A DNA stretch of 64,000 bases from Desulfosarcina alkanivorans (GCF_009688945.1 NZ_AP021874.1:6200001-6264000), one strand, 5' to 3'; positions 34,800 through 45,400 are shown, counted from the stretch's first letter. Made by a program: numbers and translations. Notes: generated by a model from the sequence alone, not told the origin.

Positions 34800-35807
34800 T
34801 CAATCAACCCCTGACGGGTGCATTGAGGGAACGACGGCATGCATGATTCGAAATGCGCTGCAGCAGGGGCCGTCGAGGGTGCCGTCGCTGCGGGTCAGGT
34901 ATCGGTTTTCAAGATCCTTGGGGTGCAGGTCGGACATCACTTTCAACCCCCGCTTGCTCACATAGGTCGCGCTGTCGCCTTCAGGGATGCCGAAGACAAA
35001 TGGCTCGCCTCGATACGCCACCCAGAAGGACAAAGCGCGGGCGTCCGGGTATCTTTTGAAATCGCCCTGGATGACCCCTAAAGGCATGTAGTCAAAGACG
35101 ACTGAACTGCCCGTTGCCGACTGCGTTGCGATGAACCGCAAGGTGCTGTCCACGGCTTCCGCTGAAATATAATAGGTCACCCCTTCCCAGATAAAAAATG
35201 TTTTACGGCTGGGATCATAGCCGGCCTTTCTCAACTCGTCCGGGATGTTCTGAATATTGAAGTCGATGGGCACATAAGCCACGTAATCCGGCACCTTGCC
35301 CAGGGCCTCCGCCAGTCGCCGTTTCTTCTCTTCGATCATGGCCGGCAGGTCGATTTCGAAAAACCGGACCGTCGGCATGGTTTCGCGGAAGCGGTAGGCC
35401 CTGCTGTCATAGCCGGCACCCAGGTTGACCACCTGGACGGCGCCGTTTTCAGCGGCCTGCATTAGAAGGGCGTCCATGTGTTTGGTGCGGGCATTGACGT
35501 AAAAGTTGGTGGTTATCCGGTACGTTCTGGTCACTAACATGCCGGTCTCGAAATCCGGCTTCATCAGGGAGTAATGCCAGTACTCCGGGGCGACCAGTTT
35601 CATGGCCAGATAATCATCGTTGCGAACCTTTTGGTCCGGGTGCTGGGCAAAAATAGCACGGGCGGCGGTCACGCCTTCGGCGGTAATGGACAGCATGCCC
35701 GACTCCACTGCCCAGGCGGCGGGGGTGCACAGGGTCAATACCAGCAGTAACCCGATCAGTCGGGAAAAAGTTACGATCGGACGTTGATGACCTGATTCGG
35801 TTTGCAT
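34800..35807 (-). CDS. predicted exported SAM-dependent methyltransferase 1 (LCMT/TIGR00027-like)
   Basis: A 335-residue protein with an N-terminal signal-like segment (LIGLLLVLTLCTPAAWA, cleavage near residue 33). The body is the leucine-carboxyl-methyltransferase-like class I fold: RTKHMDALL, then VQVVNLGAGYDSRAYRF (SAM loop), VRFFEIDLPAMIEEKKRRL (acidic residue for ribose), and TFFIWEGVTYYISAEAV. It is 34 bases downstream of a paralogue. Relatives are normally cytoplasmic and SAM is not known in the periplasm, so the signal peptide is odd; a membrane anchor with the domain inside is an alternative. AAGGAGGAACG precedes the ATG. Target unknown. Confidence 0.85.
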   Translation of the reverse strand: MQTESGHQRPIVTFSRLIGLLLVLTLCTPAAWAVESGMLSITAEGVTAARAIFAQHPDQKVRNDDYLAMKLVAPEYWHYSLMKPDFETGMLVTRTYRITTNFYVNARTKHMDALLMQAAENGAVQVVNLGAGYDSRAYRFRETMPTVRFFEIDLPAMIEEKKRRLAEALGKVPDYVAYVPIDFNIQNIPDELRKAGYDPSRKTFFIWEGVTYYISAEAVDSTLRFIATQSATGSSVVFDYMPLGVIQGDFKRYPDARALSFWVAYRGEPFVFGIPEGDSATYVSKRGLKVMSDLHPKDLENRYLTRSDGTLDGPCCSAFRIMHAVVPSMHPSGVD

Positions 35808-35841
35808 ATGGCGTTCCTCCTTGAAGGGGTTGCGTCATCCG

Positions 35842-36819
35842 CTACTTGTTCAAAACGGCATGCATAATTCGGAAATAGGGGGTCGGCTTGCCGTCGATGC
35901 CGCCGTCGCTGCGGACCAGGTAGCGTTGGGCCAGTTCGCCGGCCCCCAGATCCGAAACCACGCTGAAACCCCTGTTGTTTGCAAATTCACCGGCTTTGTC
36001 CGGGGCGATCCCGAACCTCCAGGGGTGGCCATAGGCAGCCATGCGTACAGCTTGGAATCGGGCCCATGGCATTTTCGAAAAATCTCCGTTGGCGATGTCA
36101 TCCGGAATGTAGTCGAATACCAGTTCGCTGCCCGACGCGGCGTTTTCAGCGATGAACCGCAGGGTCCGGTCCACGGCCGCGGCATCGATGTACCGGGTGA
36201 CCCCTTCGCAGACGAAAAGGGTTTGGCGAGCCCCGTCATATCCGGCCTGCTTAAGAGCGCCGTCCATTCCCCCGTTGCGATAATCAACAGAAACATAGGA
36301 AACCGTTGCGGGCGGTTTTCCCACGGCGGCCCGGACCAGTTCTTTTTTGCGCGCCACGGCGGCCGGCAGATCCACCTCGAAGAATCGCACGGACGGCATC
36401 TGCTGCCGGAAGCGATAGGCGCGACTGTCCAGCCCGGCGCCGATGATGACGACCTGTTGGAGGCCTTTTCCGACGGCTTCCTGCAGGATGCCGTCGATAT
36501 GCTTGGTGCAGGCGTTGGACGCGTAGTAGCCGCTTACCCGATAGAATTTGATGAATTTTTTGGATTTTTCGTAATCCTCGTCCAATGCGCTCCAAAACCA
36601 GTATGCCGGCGATAGAAACTGCCGCGCCATGGTATCCGGGTTGCGGATTTTTTCATCCGGATCCATTGCGGCGATGGCCCGCATACCGGCGGTAAATTCT
36701 TCCGTAACCGGAATGTCTCCCAGCCGCGAGGCAATGGCCGGTGTCACGGTCATTGCCGTCAACAGCCAGACGGTAATGAAAAAACCGGGCAAGACATACC
36801 ACCGACAGTGTCCACTCAT
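35842..36819 (-). CDS. predicted exported SAM-dependent methyltransferase 2 (LCMT/TIGR00027-like)
   Basis: A 325-residue paralogue of the next gene. A hydrophobic N-terminus (FFITVWLLTAMTVTPAIA) resembles a signal peptide cut near residue 30. The SAM site reads VVIIGAGLDSRAYRF, the acidic strand end VRFFEVDLPAAVARKKEL, and TLFVCEGVTRYIDAAAV follows. Its start overlaps the permease stop by 4 bases (ATGA), so translation is coupled to the amino-acid permease. Tandem duplication with moderate divergence suggests the two act on related substrates. Location is the same puzzle as for its partner. Confidence 0.85.
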   Translation of the reverse strand: MSGHCRWYVLPGFFITVWLLTAMTVTPAIASRLGDIPVTEEFTAGMRAIAAMDPDEKIRNPDTMARQFLSPAYWFWSALDEDYEKSKKFIKFYRVSGYYASNACTKHIDGILQEAVGKGLQQVVIIGAGLDSRAYRFRQQMPSVRFFEVDLPAAVARKKELVRAAVGKPPATVSYVSVDYRNGGMDGALKQAGYDGARQTLFVCEGVTRYIDAAAVDRTLRFIAENAASGSELVFDYIPDDIANGDFSKMPWARFQAVRMAAYGHPWRFGIAPDKAGEFANNRGFSVVSDLGAGELAQRYLVRSDGGIDGKPTPYFRIMHAVLNK

Positions 36820-38276
36820 GACAGGTCCTCCTTAGGTTTGGATGGGTTCATTTCGATTTCGCCACGATCCGAAAGCAGGGTCCGCACCACCGGCGGATTG
36901 CTGGCCTTCTTCTCCCGTGGCTGGAGACGGCCGCGGTGGAAGTAAAGGTACATTCCCAGGCCGGCGGCAATGGTGATGATGCCCCACACCACCGGGGCCG
37001 GCCGGCTTTTGATGGAAAAGACGATGATCCACAAGTTGCCCAGGATAAAAAACAGCGGTGTCAGCGGATACCCCCACGTCCGGTATGCCGGTGCTTCATC
37101 CGTGCCGGCGCGACGAACGCGGATCAGGCCGACCACGGTCAGCATGGCAAACAGGGACAGGGTGAAGCCGATATAGACCAGCAGTTTGTCGTAGGACGCG
37201 GAAATGATCATGATGATGGCGATGGCCGCCTGCAGTCCAATCGCAGGGGCGGGGGTGTGCCGTGCGGAACTGACCCGACCGAAAAGGGGGAAGAAAATGC
37301 CGTCCCGGGACATGGCGTAGTAAACGCGCGGGCCCGCCAGGATCATGGCGCTGATCACCGAAAGGAGCCCCAGTGAAATGGCCCCGTTCAGCCAGCGGCC
37401 GATGCCGGGGCCGAACAGCCCGGTACCGGCGGCTGCAGCCACCTCCATCACCCCGCTCATGTCCTCCGGCGGCAGGGCATACACATAGACCAGATTGAGC
37501 AGCAGATAGAGGGCCGTGACGATCAAGGTGCCTGCCAGCATCGCCAGGGGAATGTTGCGGGACGGGCGTTGGATTTCTCCGCCCAGGTAAGCGGCCGCAT
37601 TCCAGCCGCTGTAGGCGAAGCTGATAAAGATCAATGCGACCGCAAATTTCCCGTCCAGAAGGACGCCGAGGGAGAGACCTTCGCTGATATGGTCGGTGGA
37701 GCCGCCCGAGGAGAACATGCCCGCGCCGATAAAAGTGACGATCAAAGCGATTTTGAACAGCGTCAGCAGGTTCTGGACCCGGCTGCCGACACGCAGGCTG
37801 TGCGCGTGCAGAATCGATAGCAGCGCCACCACGGCAATGGCCAGTACCATGGGCAGGGAGAACGTGACAGCCGGCACGCCGAACAGGGTAACCACGCGGT
37901 CGGCGTCGGCGCCAACAGCTTTGAGCAGGTAAACGGAAAAGGCGATGGCGGCCGCCGCGATGGGGGCCGAAAAACCGACGATGAGCGATATCCAGCCCGA
38001 CAGGAAAGCCACCGGTTTGCCGAATGCCTCGCGCAGGTAGACGTATTCCCCGCCGGCCTGGGGATAGCGTGCGCCCAGTTCGCCATAGCACAGGGCGCCG
38101 CACAGGGCGAAGGCGCCGCCCACAAGCCAGCCCAATAACAGGGCAGAAGAGCTGCCGACCTCCTGGAGAATGAAGCCGGAGGTGGTGAAGATGCCCGTGC
38201 CCACCATGTTGGCCACCACGATGGCAATGGCCGAGAACAGGCCGATTTCCCTTTTCAGCTGGCTGGCGGCAGACAT
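36816..38276 (-). CDS. APC-family amino-acid permease
   Basis: A 486-residue membrane protein with about twelve helices. The N-terminus REIGLFSAIAIVVANMVGTG is the substrate-loop signature of APC transporters (GxGIF), followed by LCYGELGARYPQAGGEYVYL, also typical. Helix 6-8 regions (FISFAYSGWNAAAYLGGEIQ) fit the LAT/basic-amino-acid branch. It probably exchanges or imports an amino acid or amine. It is the first gene of an operon with two methyltransferases and the DUF1566 gene; perhaps its substrate feeds or leaves these reactions. The C-terminal 40 residues are cytoplasmic and charged. Confidence 0.93.
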   Translation of the reverse strand: MSAASQLKREIGLFSAIAIVVANMVGTGIFTTSGFILQEVGSSSALLLGWLVGGAFALCGALCYGELGARYPQAGGEYVYLREAFGKPVAFLSGWISLIVGFSAPIAAAAIAFSVYLLKAVGADADRVVTLFGVPAVTFSLPMVLAIAVVALLSILHAHSLRVGSRVQNLLTLFKIALIVTFIGAGMFSSGGSTDHISEGLSLGVLLDGKFAVALIFISFAYSGWNAAAYLGGEIQRPSRNIPLAMLAGTLIVTALYLLLNLVYVYALPPEDMSGVMEVAAAAGTGLFGPGIGRWLNGAISLGLLSVISAMILAGPRVYYAMSRDGIFFPLFGRVSSARHTPAPAIGLQAAIAIIMIISASYDKLLVYIGFTLSLFAMLTVVGLIRVRRAGTDEAPAYRTWGYPLTPLFFILGNLWIIVFSIKSRPAPVVWGIITIAAGLGMYLYFHRGRLQPREKKASNPPVVRTLLSDRGEIEMNPSKPKEDLS

Positions 38277-38945
38277 GGCAGCTCCTGTCCTTATATGCTG
38301 GCGATGCAGGCAACGGCTGAAGGCATGATGACGATCTGTGGCGCCGAATGAAAAATCACGTAGTGGATACTACGCTTTTGTTCAGTATGGCCAAAAAGAC
38401 GAAAAAGTCAAGTACAAAAAATGTACATATGTATATTCGTCATCCGGTTTCACGGGTGCCGGCACCCCGGCAGCATGGAAAAAAATTTGTCTCTGTGATC
38501 CTGTTTGTTCGGCTGCTCCGAGCCACCTGATGGCCAGGTCTGATTCCCGACAGGCGTGTGCGAATATCGATGGGGCAATCCGGCGATATCGGAAGCCGAT
38601 CCTTTGGAATTGGGCGGGTGACGCGACGGTGCGGGGTTGGCGGGGGTGTCATCCAATAAAGCCCGGGGTTTGATGCGTTGAAAACGCAGTATGGACGGTT
38701 TTTTGAGAGAAATGTACATTTTATGGAGCGATCCCTGTCCGTTAAAAGGGGGCGTATTCTATTCCATCCGGCAACGGCTGAAAGCGGTTTCCGTAGGCTG
38801 GTATGCAGTGGGCGGCAAATATGACTTTTTTTGTCAAGTTTGCGCCCTTCATGTCGATAAGACCACTATTTCGAAGCGGACATTCGTCCTGATAAACAGC
38901 TCTGCTATACGCATCACTAACCACTGATAGAATCAAGGAGGGGGC
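38277..38945. other. divergent intergenic region, promoters only
   Basis: About 670 bases between the leftward permease operon and the rightward rhodanese/chemoreceptor pair. AT-rich patches lie near 38345-38430 and 38815-38930. Short frames (for example 38691-38927) have no ribosome site or known domain. No strong hairpin seen. Confidence 0.45.
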
Positions 38946-39782
38946 ATGGCCGGTGTAAAAAGAGTCAATCTGAGGTCATATCTGAGCGCGGTTGCGCTGT
39001 TGTTTGCCATGGTGTGGGCGCTTGGGGCGGCTGCCCCGGCGGTGGCATCCGATTTTCCCGGGCGGGAAAAATTTTCAGATGTGCCCTACATCGAATCCGC
39101 CGATCTTTTTGATGCCTATACATCGGGGGAAGCGATTATCGTCGATGTGCGCTCGACCATCGAATACAATGTGATTCATCCTGTGGATGCCCTCCACATC
39201 CCGGTATCCAGGATGAATTTCGTGAAGGAGGTAAAAACGCTGCGTGCCGCCAATGCGGGCAAAAAACTTGCTTTTTACTGCAATGGCACCACCTGCCTGA
39301 AGTCATACATTGCCACCCAGAAGGCGCAACAGGCAGGTATCGGCAATGTTTTTGCGTATGACGGCGGCATCCCGGAATGGGTCATGGTGTATCCGGACAA
39401 GACCCTCCTTCTGGGAAATGTCGTCACCGATCCCGAAAAGCAGGTCATTCCCAAATCCGAATTCAAAAAGAAAACCCTGGTTTTTGAGGATTTCAAGGCC
39501 GTTGCAAAGAAGGAAGGCGGCATCGTCGTCGATGCCCGCGACGCCATCCAGCGGGCCGAGAACCTGCCCGGAATGGGAAAAACCCTCAAGATCCCCCTGG
39601 ATACGTTTATCCCCAACTTTGTCGAAAAGAAAAAGAATCAGGACAAACCCCTGTTTATCTTCGACCAGGTCGGAAAGCAGGTGCGGTGGTTAGAGTACTA
39701 CCTGGTTGCCAACGGCTATGATAACTACAAATTCCTCAAGGGTGGCGCCACGGCGGTTTTAAAGGACCAGACGTACAAATAA
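38946..39782 (+). CDS. exported tandem rhodanese-like protein
   Basis: A 278-residue protein with a signal peptide (AVALLFAMVWALGAAAPAVA). The first rhodanese domain (~45-140) has AIIVDVRSTIEYNVIHPVDA and the active loop LAFYCNGTTCLKS with C112 as the likely sulfur-carrying cysteine and C117 close by. The second (~155-275) has GIVVDARDAIQRAENLPGMG but its loop reads LFIFDQVGKQVRWLEYYL, with no cysteine, so it is probably a non-catalytic copy. It lies 126 bases before a chemoreceptor gene with a hairpin between, so a role in sensing a sulfur compound is possible. AAGGAGGGGGC precedes the ATG. Confidence 0.88.
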   Translation: MAGVKRVNLRSYLSAVALLFAMVWALGAAAPAVASDFPGREKFSDVPYIESADLFDAYTSGEAIIVDVRSTIEYNVIHPVDALHIPVSRMNFVKEVKTLRAANAGKKLAFYCNGTTCLKSYIATQKAQQAGIGNVFAYDGGIPEWVMVYPDKTLLLGNVVTDPEKQVIPKSEFKKKTLVFEDFKAVAKKEGGIVVDARDAIQRAENLPGMGKTLKIPLDTFIPNFVEKKKNQDKPLFIFDQVGKQVRWLEYYLVANGYDNYKFLKGGATAVLKDQTYK

Positions 39783-39816
39783 AGGGCTCGCGTGTCCCGT
39801 TCAGGGCTCCTTGATC

Positions 39817-39854
39817 AAAGAGATGTTTGCATGCCGGCGTGCAAACCTCTCTTT
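39817..39854 (+). terminator. 15-bp hairpin between rhodanese and chemoreceptor genes
   Basis: AAAGAGATGTTTGCA (39817-39831) pairs with TGCAAACCTCTCTTT (39840-39854) with one mismatch and an 8-base loop. It lies 35 bases past the rhodanese stop. The end is TTTCGTG, so termination could be partial. Confidence 0.7.
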
Positions 39855-39908
39855 CGTGCCGTCGTGCGGTGACAATGATATTTTGGTCAAAAAAAGGAAG
39901 GCCCTTCG

Positions 39909-41573
39909 ATGAAGTTTCCTCTGAAGAACAGACTCGCCTTTAAATTTTTATCGATCACCACCGGGGTGATCGTCCTCTGGCTCGGCTCCCTGGCGGTGCT
40001 GATCGTTAAGGGCGGCGACTCGGCATTGTCCCGCCAGGCCCTGGTGTTTACCGACTCCCTCAAGGAGGAGCAGCAGAACCAGGAGATGCTGCTTCGGCAG
40101 GCACTGGTGCAAAAAGGGACCTCCATGGCCGCCATACTGGCACGGACGGCGGCCGGCCTTATTGCCAACTACGATTTCGATACCCTGGGCGTGCTGGCGC
40201 AATACACCACCGAGGACGCGGATTTTGCCTTCGTGGCCTTCTATGATGCCGAAGGGGCTCCGCTCACGGAACTGAAGGACAACCCGATCGGTTTCGAAGT
40301 TATCAAGAAAACCATTGAATCCGAGGGCGACGTCGTCGGTTCCATTGAAGTGGGGATATCCGACACCGCCATCAAGACCCATATGCAGGCCGTGGGCCGG
40401 CGTTTCGATGCCATGATGGCAGCGGCGCAAGCGGTCCAGACTGAGGCCAACGGCGAACTGATGCGTCTGATCGGCATCGATTCCCTGCTGGGCCTGTTGA
40501 CCATATGCGTTGCCATTTATCTGTCGCTGTCGAAAACCGTCCTTCTCCCCATCCAAAAAACTGCCGCTATGATAAGGGATATCGCCCAGGGCGAGGGGGA
40601 CCTGACCCGGCGCCTGGAGATTCATTCCAGAGATGAAATCGGTGAGTTGGGCCAGTGGTTCAACGCCTTTGTGGAGAACATCCAAACCATCGTTCGGGAT
40701 GTGGTCGGCAATGCAAAAAAACTGAATGCCTCATCAAGTGATCTCGCCGGGATTGCGGACCGGATGTCGCTCAATACCGAGCAGACATCGGTGAAATGCG
40801 ATACGGTCGCCGTGTCCACCGCAGAGATGAACACGTCCACGAACACGGTTGCCGCCGCCATGGAGCAGGTGTCGTCCAATATGAGTATGGTGGCTTCCGC
40901 TGCCGAAGAAATGACAGCGACCATCAACGAGATTGCCGGCAATGCGGAAAAAGCCAGCAGCATCACCATGAATGCCGTCGACCAGACGGGCAGTGCATCG
41001 AAACAGGTGGGGAATTTGGGCCAGGCGGCTCAGGAGATCGGAACGGTTATCGAGACGATTACCGAAATTTCCGAGCAGGTCAATCTGCTGGCCCTGAATG
41101 CCACCATCGAAGCGGCCAGGGCCGGCGACGCGGGCAAGGGGTTCGCGGTGGTGGCCAACGAGATCAAGGACCTTGCCCGGCAGACAGCGGAAGCCACCGG
41201 TGAGATCAAAAGCCGTGTCAACGGGATTCAGTCCTCCACTGCCGGCACGGTGACCGAAATCGAAAATATCACGCATGTGGTCAACAGTGTAAACGAAATC
41301 GTCGCCACCATCGCCGCTGCCATCGAGGAACAGTCTGTCACCACCAGGGAGATTTCCAGCAACGTGGCCCAGGCATCCCGGGGCGTCGGCGATGTGAGCA
41401 ACAACGTGACCCAGAACTCGGCCGCTGTTTCCAAAATTGCAGAGGACATTGAAGATGTCACCCGGGCAGCGACCTCGATATCAGACGCCAGTTCTCAGTT
41501 AAGCTCGAGTTCAAAGGATCTGTCGACACTGGCCGGCCAGCTGGAGGGCATGGTCGGGCGGTTCAACGTCTGA
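39909..41573 (+). CDS. methyl-accepting chemotaxis protein
   Basis: A 554-residue chemoreceptor. Helix 1 near residues 14-34 (LSITTGVIVLWLGSLAVLIV), a periplasmic domain of about 160 residues with a Cache/PAS-like strand set (DADFAFVAFYDAEGAPLTEL, VVGSIEVGIS), helix 2 near 198-218, HAMP (IQKTAAMIRDIAQGEGDLTR) and the signalling hairpin EISEQVNLLALNATIEAAR, where one V replaces the usual T. It ends MVGRFNV, no pentapeptide. AAAGGAAGGCCC precedes the ATG. Paired with the rhodanese gene upstream. Confidence 0.93.
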   Translation: MKFPLKNRLAFKFLSITTGVIVLWLGSLAVLIVKGGDSALSRQALVFTDSLKEEQQNQEMLLRQALVQKGTSMAAILARTAAGLIANYDFDTLGVLAQYTTEDADFAFVAFYDAEGAPLTELKDNPIGFEVIKKTIESEGDVVGSIEVGISDTAIKTHMQAVGRRFDAMMAAAQAVQTEANGELMRLIGIDSLLGLLTICVAIYLSLSKTVLLPIQKTAAMIRDIAQGEGDLTRRLEIHSRDEIGELGQWFNAFVENIQTIVRDVVGNAKKLNASSSDLAGIADRMSLNTEQTSVKCDTVAVSTAEMNTSTNTVAAAMEQVSSNMSMVASAAEEMTATINEIAGNAEKASSITMNAVDQTGSASKQVGNLGQAAQEIGTVIETITEISEQVNLLALNATIEAARAGDAGKGFAVVANEIKDLARQTAEATGEIKSRVNGIQSSTAGTVTEIENITHVVNSVNEIVATIAAAIEEQSVTTREISSNVAQASRGVGDVSNNVTQNSAAVSKIAEDIEDVTRAATSISDASSQLSSSSKDLSTLAGQLEGMVGRFNV

Positions 41574-41635
41574 TCGGGAATGGTCGGGAGACCGTGACCC
41601 GGCGGCCACCTGAACCGATCCGGCACAAGCCGTAC

Positions 41636-42235
41636 CTACGGGAAATTCAATTCTTTTTTGAAAAACGCACGCATCGTCCCGGCGATGGCAAGGTGGCCGT
41701 CCCTGTTCGGATGCAAGCCGTCAGGCAAAAAAAGGTTGGTCCTGACCTGCCGGTCGGCCTCCAGAAAGGGGGTGTGCAGGTCGACCACGGCCACCTCGCT
41801 CTCGGTTGCGTGGCGGGACAACGACTCGATAAACTCTGCCAGTTTGGCTGAAAAGCCTGCATACCCGTCCAACGGAGGAGAGAAATCGTTTGCCTGCGCA
41901 GCGGCGACGAATACCGGTACGGGCAGGCCGATGACTGGGGCGATGCCGTGATGCCGTGCCTGAACGACCATGGAGAAGAGGTTCCCCAGCAGGGTCCTGA
42001 CTTCCCACCCCCACCACAGGTCGTTCGTTCCCCCCATGATAAAAACAAATTCCGGCCGCCTGTCCACCACATCCGGGTTGAACCGTGACAGCATTCCGCT
42101 CGTGGTGTCCCCGCCGATACCGCCGTTGACCACTTCCAGGCTGAGGGCGTTGGCCATTAGCGCCGGCCAGGTGTGGCCGACGGGGATATCCGTACCCTCG
42201 GTCAGGCTGTCGCCGATGCAGATCATTGTTTTCAT
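41636..42235 (-). CDS. SGNH/GDSL hydrolase (TesA-like)
   Basis: A 199-residue esterase/lipase-fold enzyme, no signal peptide in this start. Block I is ICIGDSLTEGTDIPVGHTW (catalytic Ser), block II glycine in VNGGIGGDTTSG, block III MGGTNDLWWG (Asn of the oxyanion hole) and block V DGLHPNRDGHLAIA (Asp and His of the triad). All four are present. The ATG at 42233-42235 follows AGGGAGAACGAC; an upstream in-frame start at 42271 lacks a ribosome site. It stands alone between a chemoreceptor and a hybrid kinase. Substrate unknown. Confidence 0.9.
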   Translation of the reverse strand: MKTMICIGDSLTEGTDIPVGHTWPALMANALSLEVVNGGIGGDTTSGMLSRFNPDVVDRRPEFVFIMGGTNDLWWGWEVRTLLGNLFSMVVQARHHGIAPVIGLPVPVFVAAAQANDFSPPLDGYAGFSAKLAEFIESLSRHATESEVAVVDLHTPFLEADRQVRTNLFLPDGLHPNRDGHLAIAGTMRAFFKKELNFP

Positions 42236-42455
42236 GTCGTTCTCCCTGGGTTTGCAGTTTGGATGAACCAATAAGGGGTGTTCGATTCAGGTCAGAATAC
42301 AACTCGTTAATTTGCTGATCTGAATTCCAACTGATGACAAGAGACGTCTTCAACGATTAAAAGTCCAGTCAAAACGGGCCCCCTCTGCCTGTTTATCACG
42401 CCATGGCGACCCACGTTCATGACAAGTACGGTCCCGCCCGGTGATTAGAATGATA

Positions 42456-45400
42456 TCATGAATTGTGTGGGTGTGATGATGGCCCCGTCCTTTGTATTGG
42501 GGAGGGGCGATCCAATTCAGACCTGACGGCGAGCCCGATTTTCTCGAGCGTGTAAGGCTTCTTGATATAGCTTCCGGCACCCAATTGCTGTGCTTCGTGG
42601 ACGCGTTCGGTTTCGGCATAGCCACTGGCAATGATCGCTTTCTGATCGGGGACAATGGTCAGGACCTGCTTGTAGGTTTCCAACCCGTTCATGCCCGGCG
42701 GCATGATCATGTCGAGTATCAGCAGGTCGTAGGTCTCCTTTTTTACCAACGCGACGGCCGCTTCACCGCTGTCCGCCGTATGGACCTCATATCCGAGGCG
42801 CTGCATCATTCTCCCTGTTAGATCCCTCTGCTCCGGCGCGTCGTCAATAATCAGTATGGACTCACCCAGGCCGAGATAGTCGTCAATGTAGACGGATCGG
42901 GGAGCCTCTTTTTCTGATCGGGTGGCAGGGAAATAGAGCACAAACGTCGTCCCGGTCCCCTCCTCTGTGGTGATGTCGAAAAAACCCTCATGATCTTTCA
43001 CCGTTCCCCAGACGACCGACATCCCCAGGCCCGTGCCACTGCGTCCCATTACTTTTTTGGTGTAGAACGGTTCGAAAATTTTTTCAAGATCGGATGGGGG
43101 CATGCCGATGCCCATGTCCGACACCTCCAGGATTGCATATTCGCCTTCGGGGATAATCTCAAATCCGGCGTAGGGTTTGTCGATATAGCAGTCCCGGGTG
43201 GCAATGGTGATCCGGCCGCCTGAGGGCATGGCATCGGCGGCATTGGAAACCAGGTTCATAACCGTTTTTAATATATGCATCTCAGACCCCACCACACCCA
43301 GAATGCCTTCGCATATGTCTGTCTCGACGGTGAGGTGGGGTCGGTTACCGACAATTTTCCTGTATTCAGGAGAGGTGATGAAATCGTTGACGACATGGCT
43401 GATGTCGATTCTCTTTTTGGAGGATACGTTCCTGCGGGCCAACGTCAGCAGGTCCTGAACAATCTCGGCCGCTTTTTCTCCTGATCGTTTTATCGTCAAA
43501 ATGGGTTTGCGAAGCGGACTGTTTTCACCGATGTCGAGTAAAAGCAGATCCGGATAACTGACGATCCCGCTCAGAATATTATTCAGGTCGTGGGCCACCC
43601 CGCCGGCCAGGGTCCCCAGGGATTCAAGCTTTCTGGCGTTCTGAAGTTTGACCTCAAGCGCTCTTTTTTCTTCTTCCGCTTTCCTGATTCCGGTCAGATC
43701 GTGAACCACCGCCATTGCTCGCTTGGGAATGCCATTCTCGTAGAAAAAACGTGAATTTGACAACACCCAGCGTTCTTTCTGATCCTTTCCGCAGATCTTG
43801 TATTCGGCCGACAGTTCTTCCGGCTTTCTGGCAAACACCTCTTCGATTAACCGGGTAAGGGTGTCCTTGCTGTCTTCGGACAAGAGCACGAACGGGTCCA
43901 GATCCAAAAATTCATGCTGGCTGTATCCCGTATACTGACACATGACATCGTTGACACTGATAAACGTCAACGTCTCCATATTAAATTCATATATTCCAGC
44001 AGGCGCGTGCTGGACGATATTCTTGTATTTTTCCTCGCTCTCTTTGAGTGCCTTTTCGTATTGGAGCCTCCGGGTCACATCCCTGGCGGCACACTGAATC
44101 GCTTCTGGCTGTCCATTGCCGTCCTGAATGAGCCGGCTGCGGTATTCCAGGATGACCCTGCGGCCTGGCCGGGTGACCATTTTCAAATACCCGTCATCCG
44201 AGCCATTGGCGAGGATGCGGTCGATGTACCCGTCGATTTCGAGTTTGTACCCTTCGGATAACAGGTCGCGGATATTCACGCCTTCAAGGTCTTCCCGGCG
44301 CCAGCCGTATTCCTTTTTAAATGGAATATTGGTTTCCAGTAAATTTCCTTCCAGATCGTGAAGGCAGATCAGGTCCAAACCGTTTTCAAACAGGTTGCGG
44401 TATTTGATTTCACTCTTGGCAACAGCCTTTTCCGCCTTTTTGCGTTCGGAGATATCCCGGGTGACGCCCATGATCGACTTTGGCACGCCGTTTGGATCGC
44501 GGATAAAGGATACAGTGGCTTCGGCCCAGGTGTATCCGCCGCCTTTCAGCGAATGTTCGATCTCTATTGTCTTCGATCGCTGGGGGTCGACGCCCGGTTT
44601 GTTTTCAACGGCCAGCTCCGCTTCAAGGACCGTCGACACCTTTGCCAGTGACCTGGGCGACAGGGTCTGTTCCATGCTCAGGTTCAAGGCCTCTTCCACC
44701 GTAAATCCCCGGTTTTTTTCTACAGAGGGACTGATGTATTCGAATTTCAGGGTGTTCAGGTCGATGACCCAGATGGTGTCGGAGACGTTTTCTGAAATCA
44801 GACGGTGTTTTTTTTCGGATTCAATCAGTTGGGAATGTTGACGCTCCAGCTCCTGATTGGTCCGTTCAAGATCCGCCGCCAGGTGTTTGGCCTCATCATA
44901 TTTGGCCTGGATCAATTGATTGGCATATGCCAGATCCTCAATGGCCTGGCGATGGGTGCTCCAACCGGCGAAAATCCGCTTCAGGAAGGATGTTTTTCCG
45001 GGCAACCAGGACACCCGATAGAAGCAGCCTGTGCACCCCTGGGCCGGGGTGTCCGGCCATATTCGCCGGCCGTAGCGTTCGTGGGCCACCTGGCACTTGA
45101 CTTCTTCGACCGTGGCCGGCGGCAGGCCGAACATCGTCGGTATCCCAGCAAGAATGCCACGGGTGTAATCGCAGTCGAAACGGGTCTTCTGGCAGCTGTC
45201 ATGATAGCGGTCCTCCAGCACGACCCATGAATCCCCGATGTCGTGGATGAACACACTGCCGTTCAGTTTAAGGAAGTTGTTGTATTTCGGGGCCTGGGAA
45301 TAGATCAGCTTCGGACTGCCCATCAGCCGGACAATACGGTCCAGGATCCCTAATGATTGTAATTGTCCCGATGCCAGGGTCATATGATAGACCGCTTTTT

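Noticed and set aside
38691..38927. 78-codon frame upstream of the rhodanese gene
   Set aside because: No ribosome site and no recognisable features; it lies in the AT-rich promoter region.
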